Source: Pseudaeromonas paramecii (GTDB lineage Bacteria > Pseudomonadota > Gammaproteobacteria > Enterobacterales > Aeromonadaceae). Taken from it: 64,000 nt of DNA. The position numbers and the translations under genes were made by a program. Below, in pieces: positions 23,192-31,385 of this stretch. Within the stretch, counting starts at the first letter, position 1. The number at the start of each line of letters is the position of its first letter. Below the pieces are notes generated by a model, which did not search any database, had not been told where the DNA came from, and worked only from the letters and a program-made list of their open reading frames with translations. Location of the stretch: assembly GCF_039540575.1 (NCBI RefSeq), contig NZ_BAABFC010000025.1, positions 11,332 through 75,331 of the forward strand. Reading direction: 5' to 3'.

Positions 23192-23721
23192 TCCTCTTGT
23201 TGGGCAGCCAGGAGCCCGAGCATTGGCCGGCGGACTGGCCGGTGCCTGTTACCGTGACGGATGCGGACAGCCTGCTGCGCTGCTGCCTGGAGCGGCATGT
23301 GAGCCAGGTGGTGTTGCCCGAGGAGGCACAGGCCTACTGCCCTGAGTTACTGGCGCAGTTACGCTCGCTGGGGGTGCCCTATCGTTGTGGTTTACCGGCG
23401 GTGACCAGCAAGCCGGTCTCCGGGGGGACGCCCCTGGTGCTGGATGGCATCCGCATGGAGGTGCAGTGGCGTGAACATAGGGTGCGGCTCACCGAGGTGG
23501 AGTGGCGCCTGCTGCTGACCCTGTATCAGACGTCCGGGGTCATCTTCAGTCGGGAGACATTGAGCGGTGTGCTGTACCGGGATCACCGGGTGGTGGAGCC
23601 CAGAACCGTGGACAGCCACATCAAGCGGCTGCGCAAGAAGCTGCGGCAGTTGCAGCTGGCGGATGAGCCGGTGGAGACCGTCTATGGCCAGGGCTACCGG
23701 TATCGGGCCCTGGCCGGTTAG
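23188..23721 (+). CDS. Winged-helix regulator with a degenerate receiver
   Basis: 177 aa. The C-terminal half (about 85-175) is a clear OmpR-type winged helix: VRLTEVEWRLLLTLYQTSGVIFSRETL, then RTVDSHIKRLRKKL and VYGQGYRY. The first 80 residues are a short alpha/beta domain (MILLLGSQEPEHWP) without the receiver's acidic pocket or phospho-accepting Asp, so phosphorylation control is unlikely. GGAGGAGG precedes ATG 23188. It pairs with the kinase-like gene and diverges from flgHPT, which it may regulate. Confidence 0.8.
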   Translation: MILLLGSQEPEHWPADWPVPVTVTDADSLLRCCLERHVSQVVLPEEAQAYCPELLAQLRSLGVPYRCGLPAVTSKPVSGGTPLVLDGIRMEVQWREHRVRLTEVEWRLLLTLYQTSGVIFSRETLSGVLYRDHRVVEPRTVDSHIKRLRKKLRQLQLADEPVETVYGQGYRYRALAG

Positions 23722-23724
23722 GGC

Positions 23725-24384
23725 TTATTGGGCGGACAGGGTCAGGGTCACCCGACGATTCTGGGCGCGCCCTTCCACCGTCTCATTGCTGGCCACCGGC
23801 TGATCCGGGCCAACCCCGGCCATGCTGATGCGGCCCTGAGCGACCCCTTGCAGTATCAGGGCACTGCCCACAGATTCGGCCCGCTGCTGGGACAGACGCA
23901 TGTTCATCTCGCGTCCCCCTGTGCTGTCGGTATGGCCCACCACGTTGACCTGGGTCTCCGGGTACTCCTTGAGTACCTGGGCCACGCCGGTGAGGGCATT
24001 GGCTCCGGCGGGCTTCAGCTGGCTGGAGCTGCTGTCGAAGGTGATGCTGTTGGGCATGTTCAGCAGAATTTGATCCCCCTGGCGGGTGACGGAGACCCCG
24101 GTGCCCTGCATCTGTTGCCGCAGCTTGGCCTCCTGTTGGTCCATGTAATAGCCCACGCCACCGCCCACGGCGGCCCCGGCGGCGGCGCCGATCAGGGCAC
24201 CCTTGCCTCTATCGTGCTTGGAGGAGGAGAGGACGCCCACCAGGGCGCCGGCGGCGGCGCCGATGGCGGTGCCTGTGGTGGCCTTGGCCGTTTGCTGTTC
24301 GCCGGTATAGGGGTTCACTGTGCTACAGCCGGCCAGCCCGAGGCTGGTGATCAACAGGGTACTTACAACACGGATGCTTCTCAT
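23725..24384 (-). CDS. OmpA-family lipoprotein with glycine zipper (YiaD-like)
   Basis: 219 aa. A lipoprotein signal (ITSLGLAGC) is followed by Gly/Ala-rich glycine-zipper repeats (AIGAAAGALVGVL and ALIGAAAGAAVGGGVGYYMD, about 40-90) and an OmpA peptidoglycan-binding domain (about 110-219) with NVVGHTDSTGG and LSQQRAESV. It anchors the outer membrane to the wall. It is convergent with the winged-helix gene (stops 3 bp apart) and otherwise stands alone. It could also serve the neighbouring flagellar ring module, but nothing in the sequence demands that. Confidence 0.88.
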   Translation of the reverse strand: MRSIRVVSTLLITSLGLAGCSTVNPYTGEQQTAKATTGTAIGAAAGALVGVLSSSKHDRGKGALIGAAAGAAVGGGVGYYMDQQEAKLRQQMQGTGVSVTRQGDQILLNMPNSITFDSSSSQLKPAGANALTGVAQVLKEYPETQVNVVGHTDSTGGREMNMRLSQQRAESVGSALILQGVAQGRISMAGVGPDQPVASNETVEGRAQNRRVTLTLSAQ

Positions 24385-24579
24385 CTGTCGGTCCTGATTG
24401 GTGAATGCGCGAAAGCGTCAAATGACACAGACTCTTCCCTGATGGCCAGATGGCCGATTCCTGCTGCCATTCTATCCATGGCGGCCCGCTTGCCAACTGC
24501 TGAATCACAAAGGGTTTTCTATTGTCTCCACCTGCGTCTCAGGTGATGATACCGGCGAAAAAGTAACGGAAGAGAGTCC

Positions 24580-25845
24580 ATGTGCGCCAGCGAGGTGGCA
24601 TCCAGCGAACACTATCAGGCCTGTCACAGCTGTGACTGGCTGGTGCAGATCCCGTCCCTGGCGGAGGGGGAGGCGGCCTGCTGCCCCCGTTGCGGCCAAC
24701 CGATAGCCAGCCGCCCCCGTTTTGCCCAGCAGCGTCCCCTGGTGTATGCCCTCACCAGCCTCATCATGCTGCTGTGTGCCAACCTGTTACCCTTCTTGTC
24801 TGTCTCCACCCAGGGCTTGGGTAACAAGATACTGCTCTACCAGGCAGCCACCACCCTGTTCAGTGAGGACTATGCCAGCCTGGGGATGCTGATTTACCTG
24901 GTGATGCAGCTGCTGCCGCTATGCTGTCTGCTGTTGCTGGGCTATGTGATGCTGCGCCTGCGCTGGCATGGCCCCTTGGACTTAAGCCGGCTGGCCCTGC
25001 GCTGGCTGTTCTGGTTGCAGCCCTGGGGCATGGTGGAGGTGTTCATGCTGGGCACCCTGGTGAGCCTCATCAAGATCGCCGCCTTGGCGGAGGTGCAGGT
25101 GGGCTCCGGCTTCTGGTGCTACGTGGCCTTCAGCCTGGCTTACCTCAAGAGTTTCATGCACCTGGATCGCAATCGCCTGTGGCAGCAGCTGGTGGGGCCC
25201 GTGCCCTTGCAGGTAGAGCCCATAGCGCCCTGTTCGGCCCGGGAGCTGGATCTGGCCCTGTGTCACCTTTGCCATGCCACCGTGCCGCTGGATAGGGGCT
25301 ACTGCCCCCGTTGCCAAAGCCGCTTGCACGCCCGCCAGCCCCAGAGCCTGCAGCGCTGCTTCGCCCTGCTGCTGGCGGCCATCATCCTCTATGTGCCGGC
25401 CAATGCCTTGCCCATGATGGTCACCGAGACCCTCGGCTCCGTGATGAACTCCACCATATTGCAGGGGGTGGTGGTGCTGTGGAAGATGGGGGATTACCCG
25501 GTGGCCATGGTGATCTTCTTTGCCAGCATCATGATCCCCATTGCCAAGATACTGGCCCTGTTGTGGCTCTGTTACAGCACCCATAGCGGCAACCCCACCC
25601 ACAGGCGCGGCCGCACCCGCCTGTATCATCTGACCGAATTTGTCGGTCGCTGGTCCATGGTGGATGTGTTCGTGGTGGCGGTGCTGGCGGCCCTGATCCG
25701 CATGGGCAAGCTGATGTCCATCTACCCCGGCGATGCGGCGGTGGCCTTTGCCGGCGTGGTGCTGATCACCATGCTCTCCGCCATGGCCTTTGATTCACGG
25801 CTGATCTGGGATCTGCCCCCATCCACAGTGAGGAAACCCGAGTGA
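24580..25845 (+). CDS. pqiA: PqiA intermembrane lipid transport protein
   Basis: 421-aa inner-membrane protein made of two related halves, each with a zinc-ribbon-like Cys set (CHSCD...CPRCG near 15-40 and CHLCH...CPRCQ near 228-248) and about four helices. It is the membrane partner of the PqiB MCE tunnel. Its end overlaps the pqiB GTG start by 4 bp. The gap upstream (24385-24579) holds no gene I can see. Confidence 0.94.
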   Translation: MCASEVASSEHYQACHSCDWLVQIPSLAEGEAACCPRCGQPIASRPRFAQQRPLVYALTSLIMLLCANLLPFLSVSTQGLGNKILLYQAATTLFSEDYASLGMLIYLVMQLLPLCCLLLLGYVMLRLRWHGPLDLSRLALRWLFWLQPWGMVEVFMLGTLVSLIKIAALAEVQVGSGFWCYVAFSLAYLKSFMHLDRNRLWQQLVGPVPLQVEPIAPCSARELDLALCHLCHATVPLDRGYCPRCQSRLHARQPQSLQRCFALLLAAIILYVPANALPMMVTETLGSVMNSTILQGVVVLWKMGDYPVAMVIFFASIMIPIAKILALLWLCYSTHSGNPTHRRGRTRLYHLTEFVGRWSMVDVFVVAVLAALIRMGKLMSIYPGDAAVAFAGVVLITMLSAMAFDSRLIWDLPPSTVRKPE

Positions 25846-27494
25846 AAATCGGTTCGTCTTTCGGTAGCCAGGCGCAGCTGCGCGCCATCCGGCATCTGTC
25901 GCCCATCTGGCTGGTGCCCATCATTGCCGCACTGGTGGGCTTGTGGCTGCTCTATGTCTCCTTCACCAATCAGGGGCCTCTGATCACCCTCTACATCAAG
26001 GATGCCGATGGCATAGTGGCCGGCAAGACCATGATCAAGGCCCTGAGCGTGGATGTGGGCACTGTGCAGACGGTGAAGATGAGCAAGGATCTCAGCCATG
26101 TGATCCTCACCGCCCGCATGGCGGTGGATACCGAGGAGATGCTCAAGCAGGACAGTCAGTTCTGGGTGGTGAAACCCAGGGTCGGTCGCCAGGGTATCTC
26201 CGGGCTGGGCACCTTGCTGTCCGGCGCCTACATAGAGCTGCTGCCGGGCAAGGCGGACAAAGCGGCGGACAGCTACAAGGTGCTGGATGAGCCACCGCTG
26301 GCTCGCGCCGAGGAGCAGGGGATCAAGGTGATGCTCTACAGCGAGAAGAACCGTGGTCTGGTGGCCAGCGATCCCGTCATCTACCGCGGTTTCACCGTGG
26401 GCCGGGTGGAGAAGGCCAGCTTCTCCATCGAGCACCGCCGCCTGGAATACCAGCTGTTCATCCATGCGCCTTACGATGCGCTGGTGACCAGCAATGTGCG
26501 TTTCTGGACCAATAACGGCATGCGCGTCAGCGCCTCCTCCGAGGGCATCAGCCTGGAGACGGGTACCCTGGAGAGCCTGTTGCGTGGCGGCGTGACCTTC
26601 GACGTGCCGGAGGGCTGGCCTCTGGGGCGCAAGGTGAAGAGCGGCGAAGTATTCAACCTGTATGCCGACGAGGAGAGCAGCCGCACCCAGGAGTTCAATT
26701 TTCACCAGGACTATGTGCTCAAGTTCGGCGAGTCCATCCGGGGGCTGAACATCGGGGCCCCGGTAGAGTTTCTCGGGGTGCGGGTGGGCTCGGTACTGCA
26801 GGTGCCCTTCATGCAGGAGGACCAGGTGCTGATGGAGCAGGCTCCCCGGGAGGTGGCGGTGCTGATCCGACTGGAGCCCGGGCGCATCAACGGCATCGAT
26901 TCCGAGGCGGCACTGCAACGCATGGTGCAGGTGCTGAGGGCCGAGGTGAGGCGTGGCCTGCGGGCCAGCCTGCGCACCGGCAACCTGCTCACCGGCGGCA
27001 TGGTGGTGGAGTTGGCCTACCATCCGGATCAACCTCAGGCCCGGTCGCTCGGCACCTTCAATGGCTACCCTCTGCTGCCCACAGCCAAGGGCGGGCTGTA
27101 TAACCTGGAGCAACAGAGCCTGGCGGTGCTGAAGAAGATCAACGATCTGCCGGTGGAGCAGACGCTGACCAAGCTGGACGAGCTGCTGAGCCAATCCAGC
27201 CAGAGCGTGGCGGCCATCGGCCAGTTGAGTCAGACCCTCAACCGGCTGGCGGGTCAACCGGCCACCCAGCAGCTACCGGATGAGACCCTCAAGGCCATGC
27301 AGCAGCTGCAGCAGACCCTGGCGGGCTTCTCCGCCGAGGCGCCGGCCTATCAGCAGCTCAATCAGACCATAGACAACCTCAATCGCCTGCTCAACGAGCT
27401 CAAGCCGGTGGCCCGCACCCTGAGCGAGCAGCCCAATGCCCTGATCTTCTCCCCGAACCCGGGGCAGGATCCCCAACCCAGGAGAGCCCAATGA
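25842..27494 (+). CDS. pqiB: PqiB MCE-domain lipid transport protein
   Basis: 550-aa periplasmic tunnel protein: one N-terminal membrane helix (PIWLVPIIAALVGLWLLYVSF, about 23-45), three tandem MCE domains, of which the third begins near GAPVEFLGVRVGSVLQV, and a long C-terminal helical segment rich in Gln and Leu that forms the needle. E. coli PqiB hexamers span the periplasm and carry lipids. GTG 25842 overlaps pqiA; the stop overlaps pqiC. Confidence 0.95.
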   Translation: MKIGSSFGSQAQLRAIRHLSPIWLVPIIAALVGLWLLYVSFTNQGPLITLYIKDADGIVAGKTMIKALSVDVGTVQTVKMSKDLSHVILTARMAVDTEEMLKQDSQFWVVKPRVGRQGISGLGTLLSGAYIELLPGKADKAADSYKVLDEPPLARAEEQGIKVMLYSEKNRGLVASDPVIYRGFTVGRVEKASFSIEHRRLEYQLFIHAPYDALVTSNVRFWTNNGMRVSASSEGISLETGTLESLLRGGVTFDVPEGWPLGRKVKSGEVFNLYADEESSRTQEFNFHQDYVLKFGESIRGLNIGAPVEFLGVRVGSVLQVPFMQEDQVLMEQAPREVAVLIRLEPGRINGIDSEAALQRMVQVLRAEVRRGLRASLRTGNLLTGGMVVELAYHPDQPQARSLGTFNGYPLLPTAKGGLYNLEQQSLAVLKKINDLPVEQTLTKLDELLSQSSQSVAAIGQLSQTLNRLAGQPATQQLPDETLKAMQQLQQTLAGFSAEAPAYQQLNQTIDNLNRLLNELKPVARTLSEQPNALIFSPNPGQDPQPRRAQ

Positions 27495-28060
27495 TGCGAC
27501 GCAGCCTTAGGTTTTTGCTGCCCTGGCTGCTGGTGGGCTGTGCCGCCCAGCCTGGCCCCCAGTATTACGCCCTGACCCTGCCCAGTGAGCCGGTGGTCAG
27601 CAGTCCGGCCCGTCAGGGCCCCCTGCTGCAGGTGCAGAGCCTGACCCTGCCGGATTATCTGGCTCAGGCGGGCATCGCCTTTCAGCAGGATGACATCCAG
27701 CTGACCCTGGCCAATCAGGCCCGCTGGGCCGAGCCGCTGGATCGTCAGCTGGGTGCCCTGCTGCTGGCCAAGCTGGAGCAAGACCTGCCCCAGGTGCAGT
27801 TGCAGGGGCCGCAGGAGAGTGGCCAGCAGTGGCGGTTGAATCTGTTTGTCGATGCCTTTCAGGGGCGCTTCGATGGCCAGGCGGTGATCGCTGGCCGTTG
27901 GGTGCTGCAAGGGCCCCAGGGGGAGCGACATAGCGGTCGCTTCAACCAGCTGGAGCCCTTGAGTGAGGATGGCTATCCGGCCCTGGTGCGGGCCCTGCAG
28001 AAGGGCTGGTTGCAGCAGGCCCATGCCTTGGCCGGCCAGCTGCAGCCCCTGCTGCACTAA
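27491..28060 (+). CDS. pqiC: PqiC outer-membrane lipoprotein
   Basis: 189-aa lipoprotein (signal LLPWLLVGC, acylated Cys near 17) of the ABC-type transport auxiliary family. In E. coli it docks the PqiB needle at the outer membrane. The segment LPDYLAQAGIAFQQDDIQLTLANQARWAEPLDRQL is typical of the family. It overlaps pqiB by 4 bp and converges on the GGDEF gene, whose stop codon overlaps its own by 4 bp. Confidence 0.92.
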   Translation: MMRRSLRFLLPWLLVGCAAQPGPQYYALTLPSEPVVSSPARQGPLLQVQSLTLPDYLAQAGIAFQQDDIQLTLANQARWAEPLDRQLGALLLAKLEQDLPQVQLQGPQESGQQWRLNLFVDAFQGRFDGQAVIAGRWVLQGPQGERHSGRFNQLEPLSEDGYPALVRALQKGWLQQAHALAGQLQPLLH

Positions 28061-29091
28061 TCCGTCAGGCTGTGGATCCGCTGTACCGGGCTTAGTCGGG
28101 CGCGGTTACGGCCCGCCTCGCAGGCTTGTTGCAGCGCGGTTTCGGCCGCATGCAGCAGGGCGGCGGCATCCAGCCTGGCCTCCAGGCTCTGCAGCCCCAC
28201 CAGACCCAGGCTGGCGGAGAGCTGATAACTTTGCCCGGCCTGATCCACGGTGCCGTACAGGGTCTGCACCAGCTTGTCACCCACCCCCAGCAGTTCATCC
28301 ACTCCCAGGCCCGGCAGCAGCACCAGCAGGCGATCCTGTTGCCAGCGGCCCAGCAGATCGCCGGTGCGCAGGGTGGCCTTGAGCCGGGCCGCAGCGGCCT
28401 GCAGCATGCCCTGGGCCTCCTCCACGCTGAGGGACTCGGTGGCGATGGGATCCAGCTCCACCAGCGCCAAGGCAAAGGGGCGCTGCTCCAGCCGGCAGCG
28501 GGTGTGGCTGTGGTGCAGCAGGGCCAGGATGCCCTGCTTGTTCGGCAGGCCGGTCAAGGGATCCTGATCGGTTTGCGGGGCCAGCATCAGACGGCGCAGG
28601 GCCTGGGGATGGGAGCTGGCCAGAAAGCGCAACAGCAGCTGCGCCTCCAACAGGCTGGCCAGGTCGGTGAGCCCCAGCTTCTGATCGGCACTGAGCTCGC
28701 CGCCGGCCTTGAGGCCGACGCATAGCAGGCCGATGCGATGGCCTTCGGCGTTGCGGAACGGACAGGTGGCCACCACCCCCAGACGTTGCATCCAGGGGTG
28801 GGGTCTGAGCTCGGGATCCTCACAGGCGTGGCACAGGGCGAGGCTCTCCTCTTCCAGCAGATGCTGGCAGAGGGGGGGCGGCGAACCGGGTGGCAGATCC
28901 TCGCCCACCACCAGCAGATCCCCCTCCTCGGCCAGCAGGCTGATCCAGGCACACTCGGCCTGGCACAGGGTCTGAGCGGTGCGGCTGATCTTCTGGTACT
29001 CCTCCTGGGGCAGATCCGCCAGGGTCAGGGTTCGCGTCAGGGCGGCCAGGCGTTGCTGGTGGCGTCCTTCCGGTTGCATCGCGTCTGTCAT
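28057..29091 (-). CDS. GAF protein with a degenerate GGDEF domain
   Basis: 344 aa. Residues about 20-180 resemble a GAF sensor domain (ECAWISLLAEEGDLLVVGEDLP, ATCPFRNAEGHRIGLLCVG). The C-terminal part begins DPLTGLPNKQGIL, as in diguanylate cyclases, but the active-site GGDEF is replaced by WQQDR (GRWQQDRLLVLLPG), so c-di-GMP synthesis is not expected. It may bind GTP or act by protein contact. ATG 29091 (MTDAMQPEGRH) is my choice; the long upstream in-frame extension lacks a ribosome site. Confidence 0.8.
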   Translation of the reverse strand: MTDAMQPEGRHQQRLAALTRTLTLADLPQEEYQKISRTAQTLCQAECAWISLLAEEGDLLVVGEDLPPGSPPPLCQHLLEEESLALCHACEDPELRPHPWMQRLGVVATCPFRNAEGHRIGLLCVGLKAGGELSADQKLGLTDLASLLEAQLLLRFLASSHPQALRRLMLAPQTDQDPLTGLPNKQGILALLHHSHTRCRLEQRPFALALVELDPIATESLSVEEAQGMLQAAAARLKATLRTGDLLGRWQQDRLLVLLPGLGVDELLGVGDKLVQTLYGTVDQAGQSYQLSASLGLVGLQSLEARLDAAALLHAAETALQQACEAGRNRARLSPVQRIHSLTD

Positions 29092-29284
29092 GCCTTTCTC
29101 CCAATCCGTGCTGGTGCTTAGTAATGGTAGGCAAAGGGTCTCGCGTCTGAGGCAAAAAACCTGTGGCTGATATCTCACTACGGCGAAGGATTGGCCTGCG
29201 TCGGTACGGGGGAGGCGGTAGGGCGGTCGAGGGGGAGTACAACCAGGAGCGGTGGATCACACCGCTCCCGGATTCTGCTTCAGA

Positions 29285-30337
29285 TCAGGCTTGGGGCAGC
29301 TTGACCCCGGTGACCTGCCACTGCAGGGTGGCGCCCGCCATGAAGGGGATGATGGGGCTGCCGTTGGGCAAGGTGATGGTCTCCGGGATCTGCCAGGGCT
29401 TTTTCTCCAGGGTGACAGTGCCTTGATTGCGGGGCAGGCCATAGAAGTCGGCACCATGCTGGCTGGCAAAGCCTTCCAGCTTGTCCAGGGCATGGAGCTC
29501 GTCGAAGACTTGCGCGTACAGCTCGAGGGCGGCCCAGGCGCTGTAGCAGCCGGCACAGCCGCAGGCGGACTCTTTCTTTGACTGGGGGTGGGGGGCCGAG
29601 TCGCTACCCAGGAAGAATTTCTTCGAGCCGCTGGCCACCGCGGCCCGCAGGGCCTGCTGGTGGATGTTGCGCTTCAACACCGGCAGGCAGTAATTGTGCG
29701 GCCGGATGCCGCCCACCAGCATGTCGTTGCGGTTTAACAGCAGGTGCTGGGGGGTGATGGTGGCGGCGATGTTGTCGCCCGCAGCCATGACGAAGTCAGC
29801 GGCATCCTGGGTGGTGATGTGTTCGAACACCAGGCGTAACTCCGGCAGGCGCTCCGTGATGGGACGCAGCCGCTGGTCGATGAACACCTTCTCCCGGTCA
29901 AAGATATCCACGTGGGACTCGGTGACCTCGCCATGTACCAGCAATGGCATCCGGTGTTCCACCAGGGCCTCCAGCACCGGATACAGGCCATCCAGACGGG
30001 TGACCGCCGCATCCGAGTTGGTGGTGGCGCCGGCCGGATAGAGTTTCACCGCGGTGACGCCACACCGGGCCGCTTCAGCAATGTCGGCCGGGGTGGTGTT
30101 GTCGGTTAAATACAGGGTCATCAGAGGTTCAAAGCCTGAGCCTGCAGGTCTGGCGGCCAGGATCCGCGCCTTGTAGGCCATGGCCTCGGCCGCAGTGCGC
30201 ACCGGAGGGACCAGGTTGGGCATGACGATGGCCCGGCCGAAGCAGCGGGCGGTGGCGGGCACGGTTTCTGCCAGCATGTCGCCATCGCGAAAATGCAGAT
30301 GCCAGTCGTCGGGCGCGGTAATCGTAATCTGTGTCAT
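29285..30337 (-). CDS. pyrC: Dihydroorotase
   Basis: Zinc amidohydrolase (350 aa, class II) of pyrimidine synthesis; it cyclises carbamoyl-aspartate to dihydroorotate. Metal ligands are visible in DDWHLHFRDG (HxH near residue 13). The lysine that becomes carbamylated lies in VTAVKLYPAG, further histidines in VHGEVT and FEHITT, and an Asp in FFLGSDSAPH. It stands alone between the GGDEF-like gene and the sua5 gene. Confidence 0.97.
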   Translation of the reverse strand: MTQITITAPDDWHLHFRDGDMLAETVPATARCFGRAIVMPNLVPPVRTAAEAMAYKARILAARPAGSGFEPLMTLYLTDNTTPADIAEAARCGVTAVKLYPAGATTNSDAAVTRLDGLYPVLEALVEHRMPLLVHGEVTESHVDIFDREKVFIDQRLRPITERLPELRLVFEHITTQDAADFVMAAGDNIAATITPQHLLLNRNDMLVGGIRPHNYCLPVLKRNIHQQALRAAVASGSKKFFLGSDSAPHPQSKKESACGCAGCYSAWAALELYAQVFDELHALDKLEGFASQHGADFYGLPRNQGTVTLEKKPWQIPETITLPNGSPIIPFMAGATLQWQVTGVKLPQA

Positions 30338-30413
30338 GAACTCATCTCAACGGGTGGATAAAGGTTGTCGCCAGTGCCGACAGTATGAGACGTCTTGGCT
30401 GTCAGATTCAATC

Positions 30414-31385
30414 TTAGGTGCCGGCGGCCCGCTGGAGTCGATCCCAAATATCCAGCCATTCCGGCCCTGAAGGCGGCGCCTCCACCCAGATGCGCGCCAC
30501 CCCCGGGGTCTGATCCAGCCGATAGAGGGCCCCATAGAGCGCCTGGCGGTAACCCTGATGATCGGCGGGCATGGCGATCCTGTGGCCGCCCTGGGCCGGC
30601 CAATCGGCGGCGTGCAGCAGCAGACCCGTGGTATCGTCCACCCTGGGCCATTGGGCCTGGAGTTCGGCCCGGGTGAGGAGACTCAGCGGACAGTTTGGCC
30701 GGTAATGCACCTTGTGATTGCCGGAGACCGCCACCCTGTGGGGGGCGAAGTCGCGCACCGGGACCGCCAGGTGGCGTTGCAGGGCGCTGGCGGTGATAGG
30801 CCCGGCGCGCAGTATCTCAGCTCCCTCGGGCGTCACCCTGAGAATGGTGGATTCGGTCCCCACCTGGCACGGGCCGCCGTCCAGCACGGCGGCAATCCTG
30901 CCATTGAGGCCGGCCATCACATGCTCTGCCCGGGTGGGGCTGAGCTTCTGGTAGGGGTTGGCCGAGGGGGCGGCTACCGCCAGCTGATGTTGCCTGAGCA
31001 GGCTCAGCAGGGTGGGGTGCTGGGGGATGCGCACCCCTATGGTGGGCAGGCCGCCGGTCACCACGTCGGAGACCCTGGGGTGTTTGTCCAGCAACAGGGT
31101 GAGGGGGCCAGGCCAGAACTGGCGTGCCAGGGGTTCGACCCAGTCTGGCACCGCCTTGACCCACTGATCCAGCTGCTGAAGATCGCCGATATGCAGTATC
31201 AGGGGGTGGTTTCTGGGGCGTTGCTTGGCGGCAAAGATCGCCGCCACCGCCTCGGGGTTGCTGGCATCGGCCGCCAGACCGTAGACGGTTTCTGTCGGTA
31301 CCGCCACCAACTGGCCGGCCTTGAGCAAGTGGCCGGCCTGCGCCAGGTGATCGGCGCGCTCGGCCTGTAATAAGAGGGTGTTCAT
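30414..31385 (-). CDS. L-threonylcarbamoyladenylate synthase, long Sua5 type
   Basis: 323 aa. The TsaC/Sua5 domain (about 1-205) has KAGQLVAVPTETVYGLAADA and AAPSANPYQKLSPTRAEHV, the ATP/threonine/bicarbonate pocket used to make threonylcarbamoyl-AMP for tRNA t6A37. The C-terminal part (about 225-323) is the extra Sua5 domain missing from short TsaC. Its ATG overlaps the dabA stop by 4 bp, so it is translated with dabBA. Bicarbonate is a substrate of this enzyme, which may explain the linkage to a bicarbonate-accumulating system. Confidence 0.9.
   Translation of the reverse strand: MNTLLLQAERADHLAQAGHLLKAGQLVAVPTETVYGLAADASNPEAVAAIFAAKQRPRNHPLILHIGDLQQLDQWVKAVPDWVEPLARQFWPGPLTLLLDKHPRVSDVVTGGLPTIGVRIPQHPTLLSLLRQHQLAVAAPSANPYQKLSPTRAEHVMAGLNGRIAAVLDGGPCQVGTESTILRVTPEGAEILRAGPITASALQRHLAVPVRDFAPHRVAVSGNHKVHYRPNCPLSLLTRAELQAQWPRVDDTTGLLLHAADWPAQGGHRIAMPADHQGYRQALYGALYRLDQTPGVARIWVEAPPSGPEWLDIWDRLQRAAGT

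Noticed and set aside
25722..27257. 511-codon open frame opposite pqiB
   Set aside because: Complement of a strongly supported MCE protein; the product has no domain and an unnatural His/Gln-rich composition.
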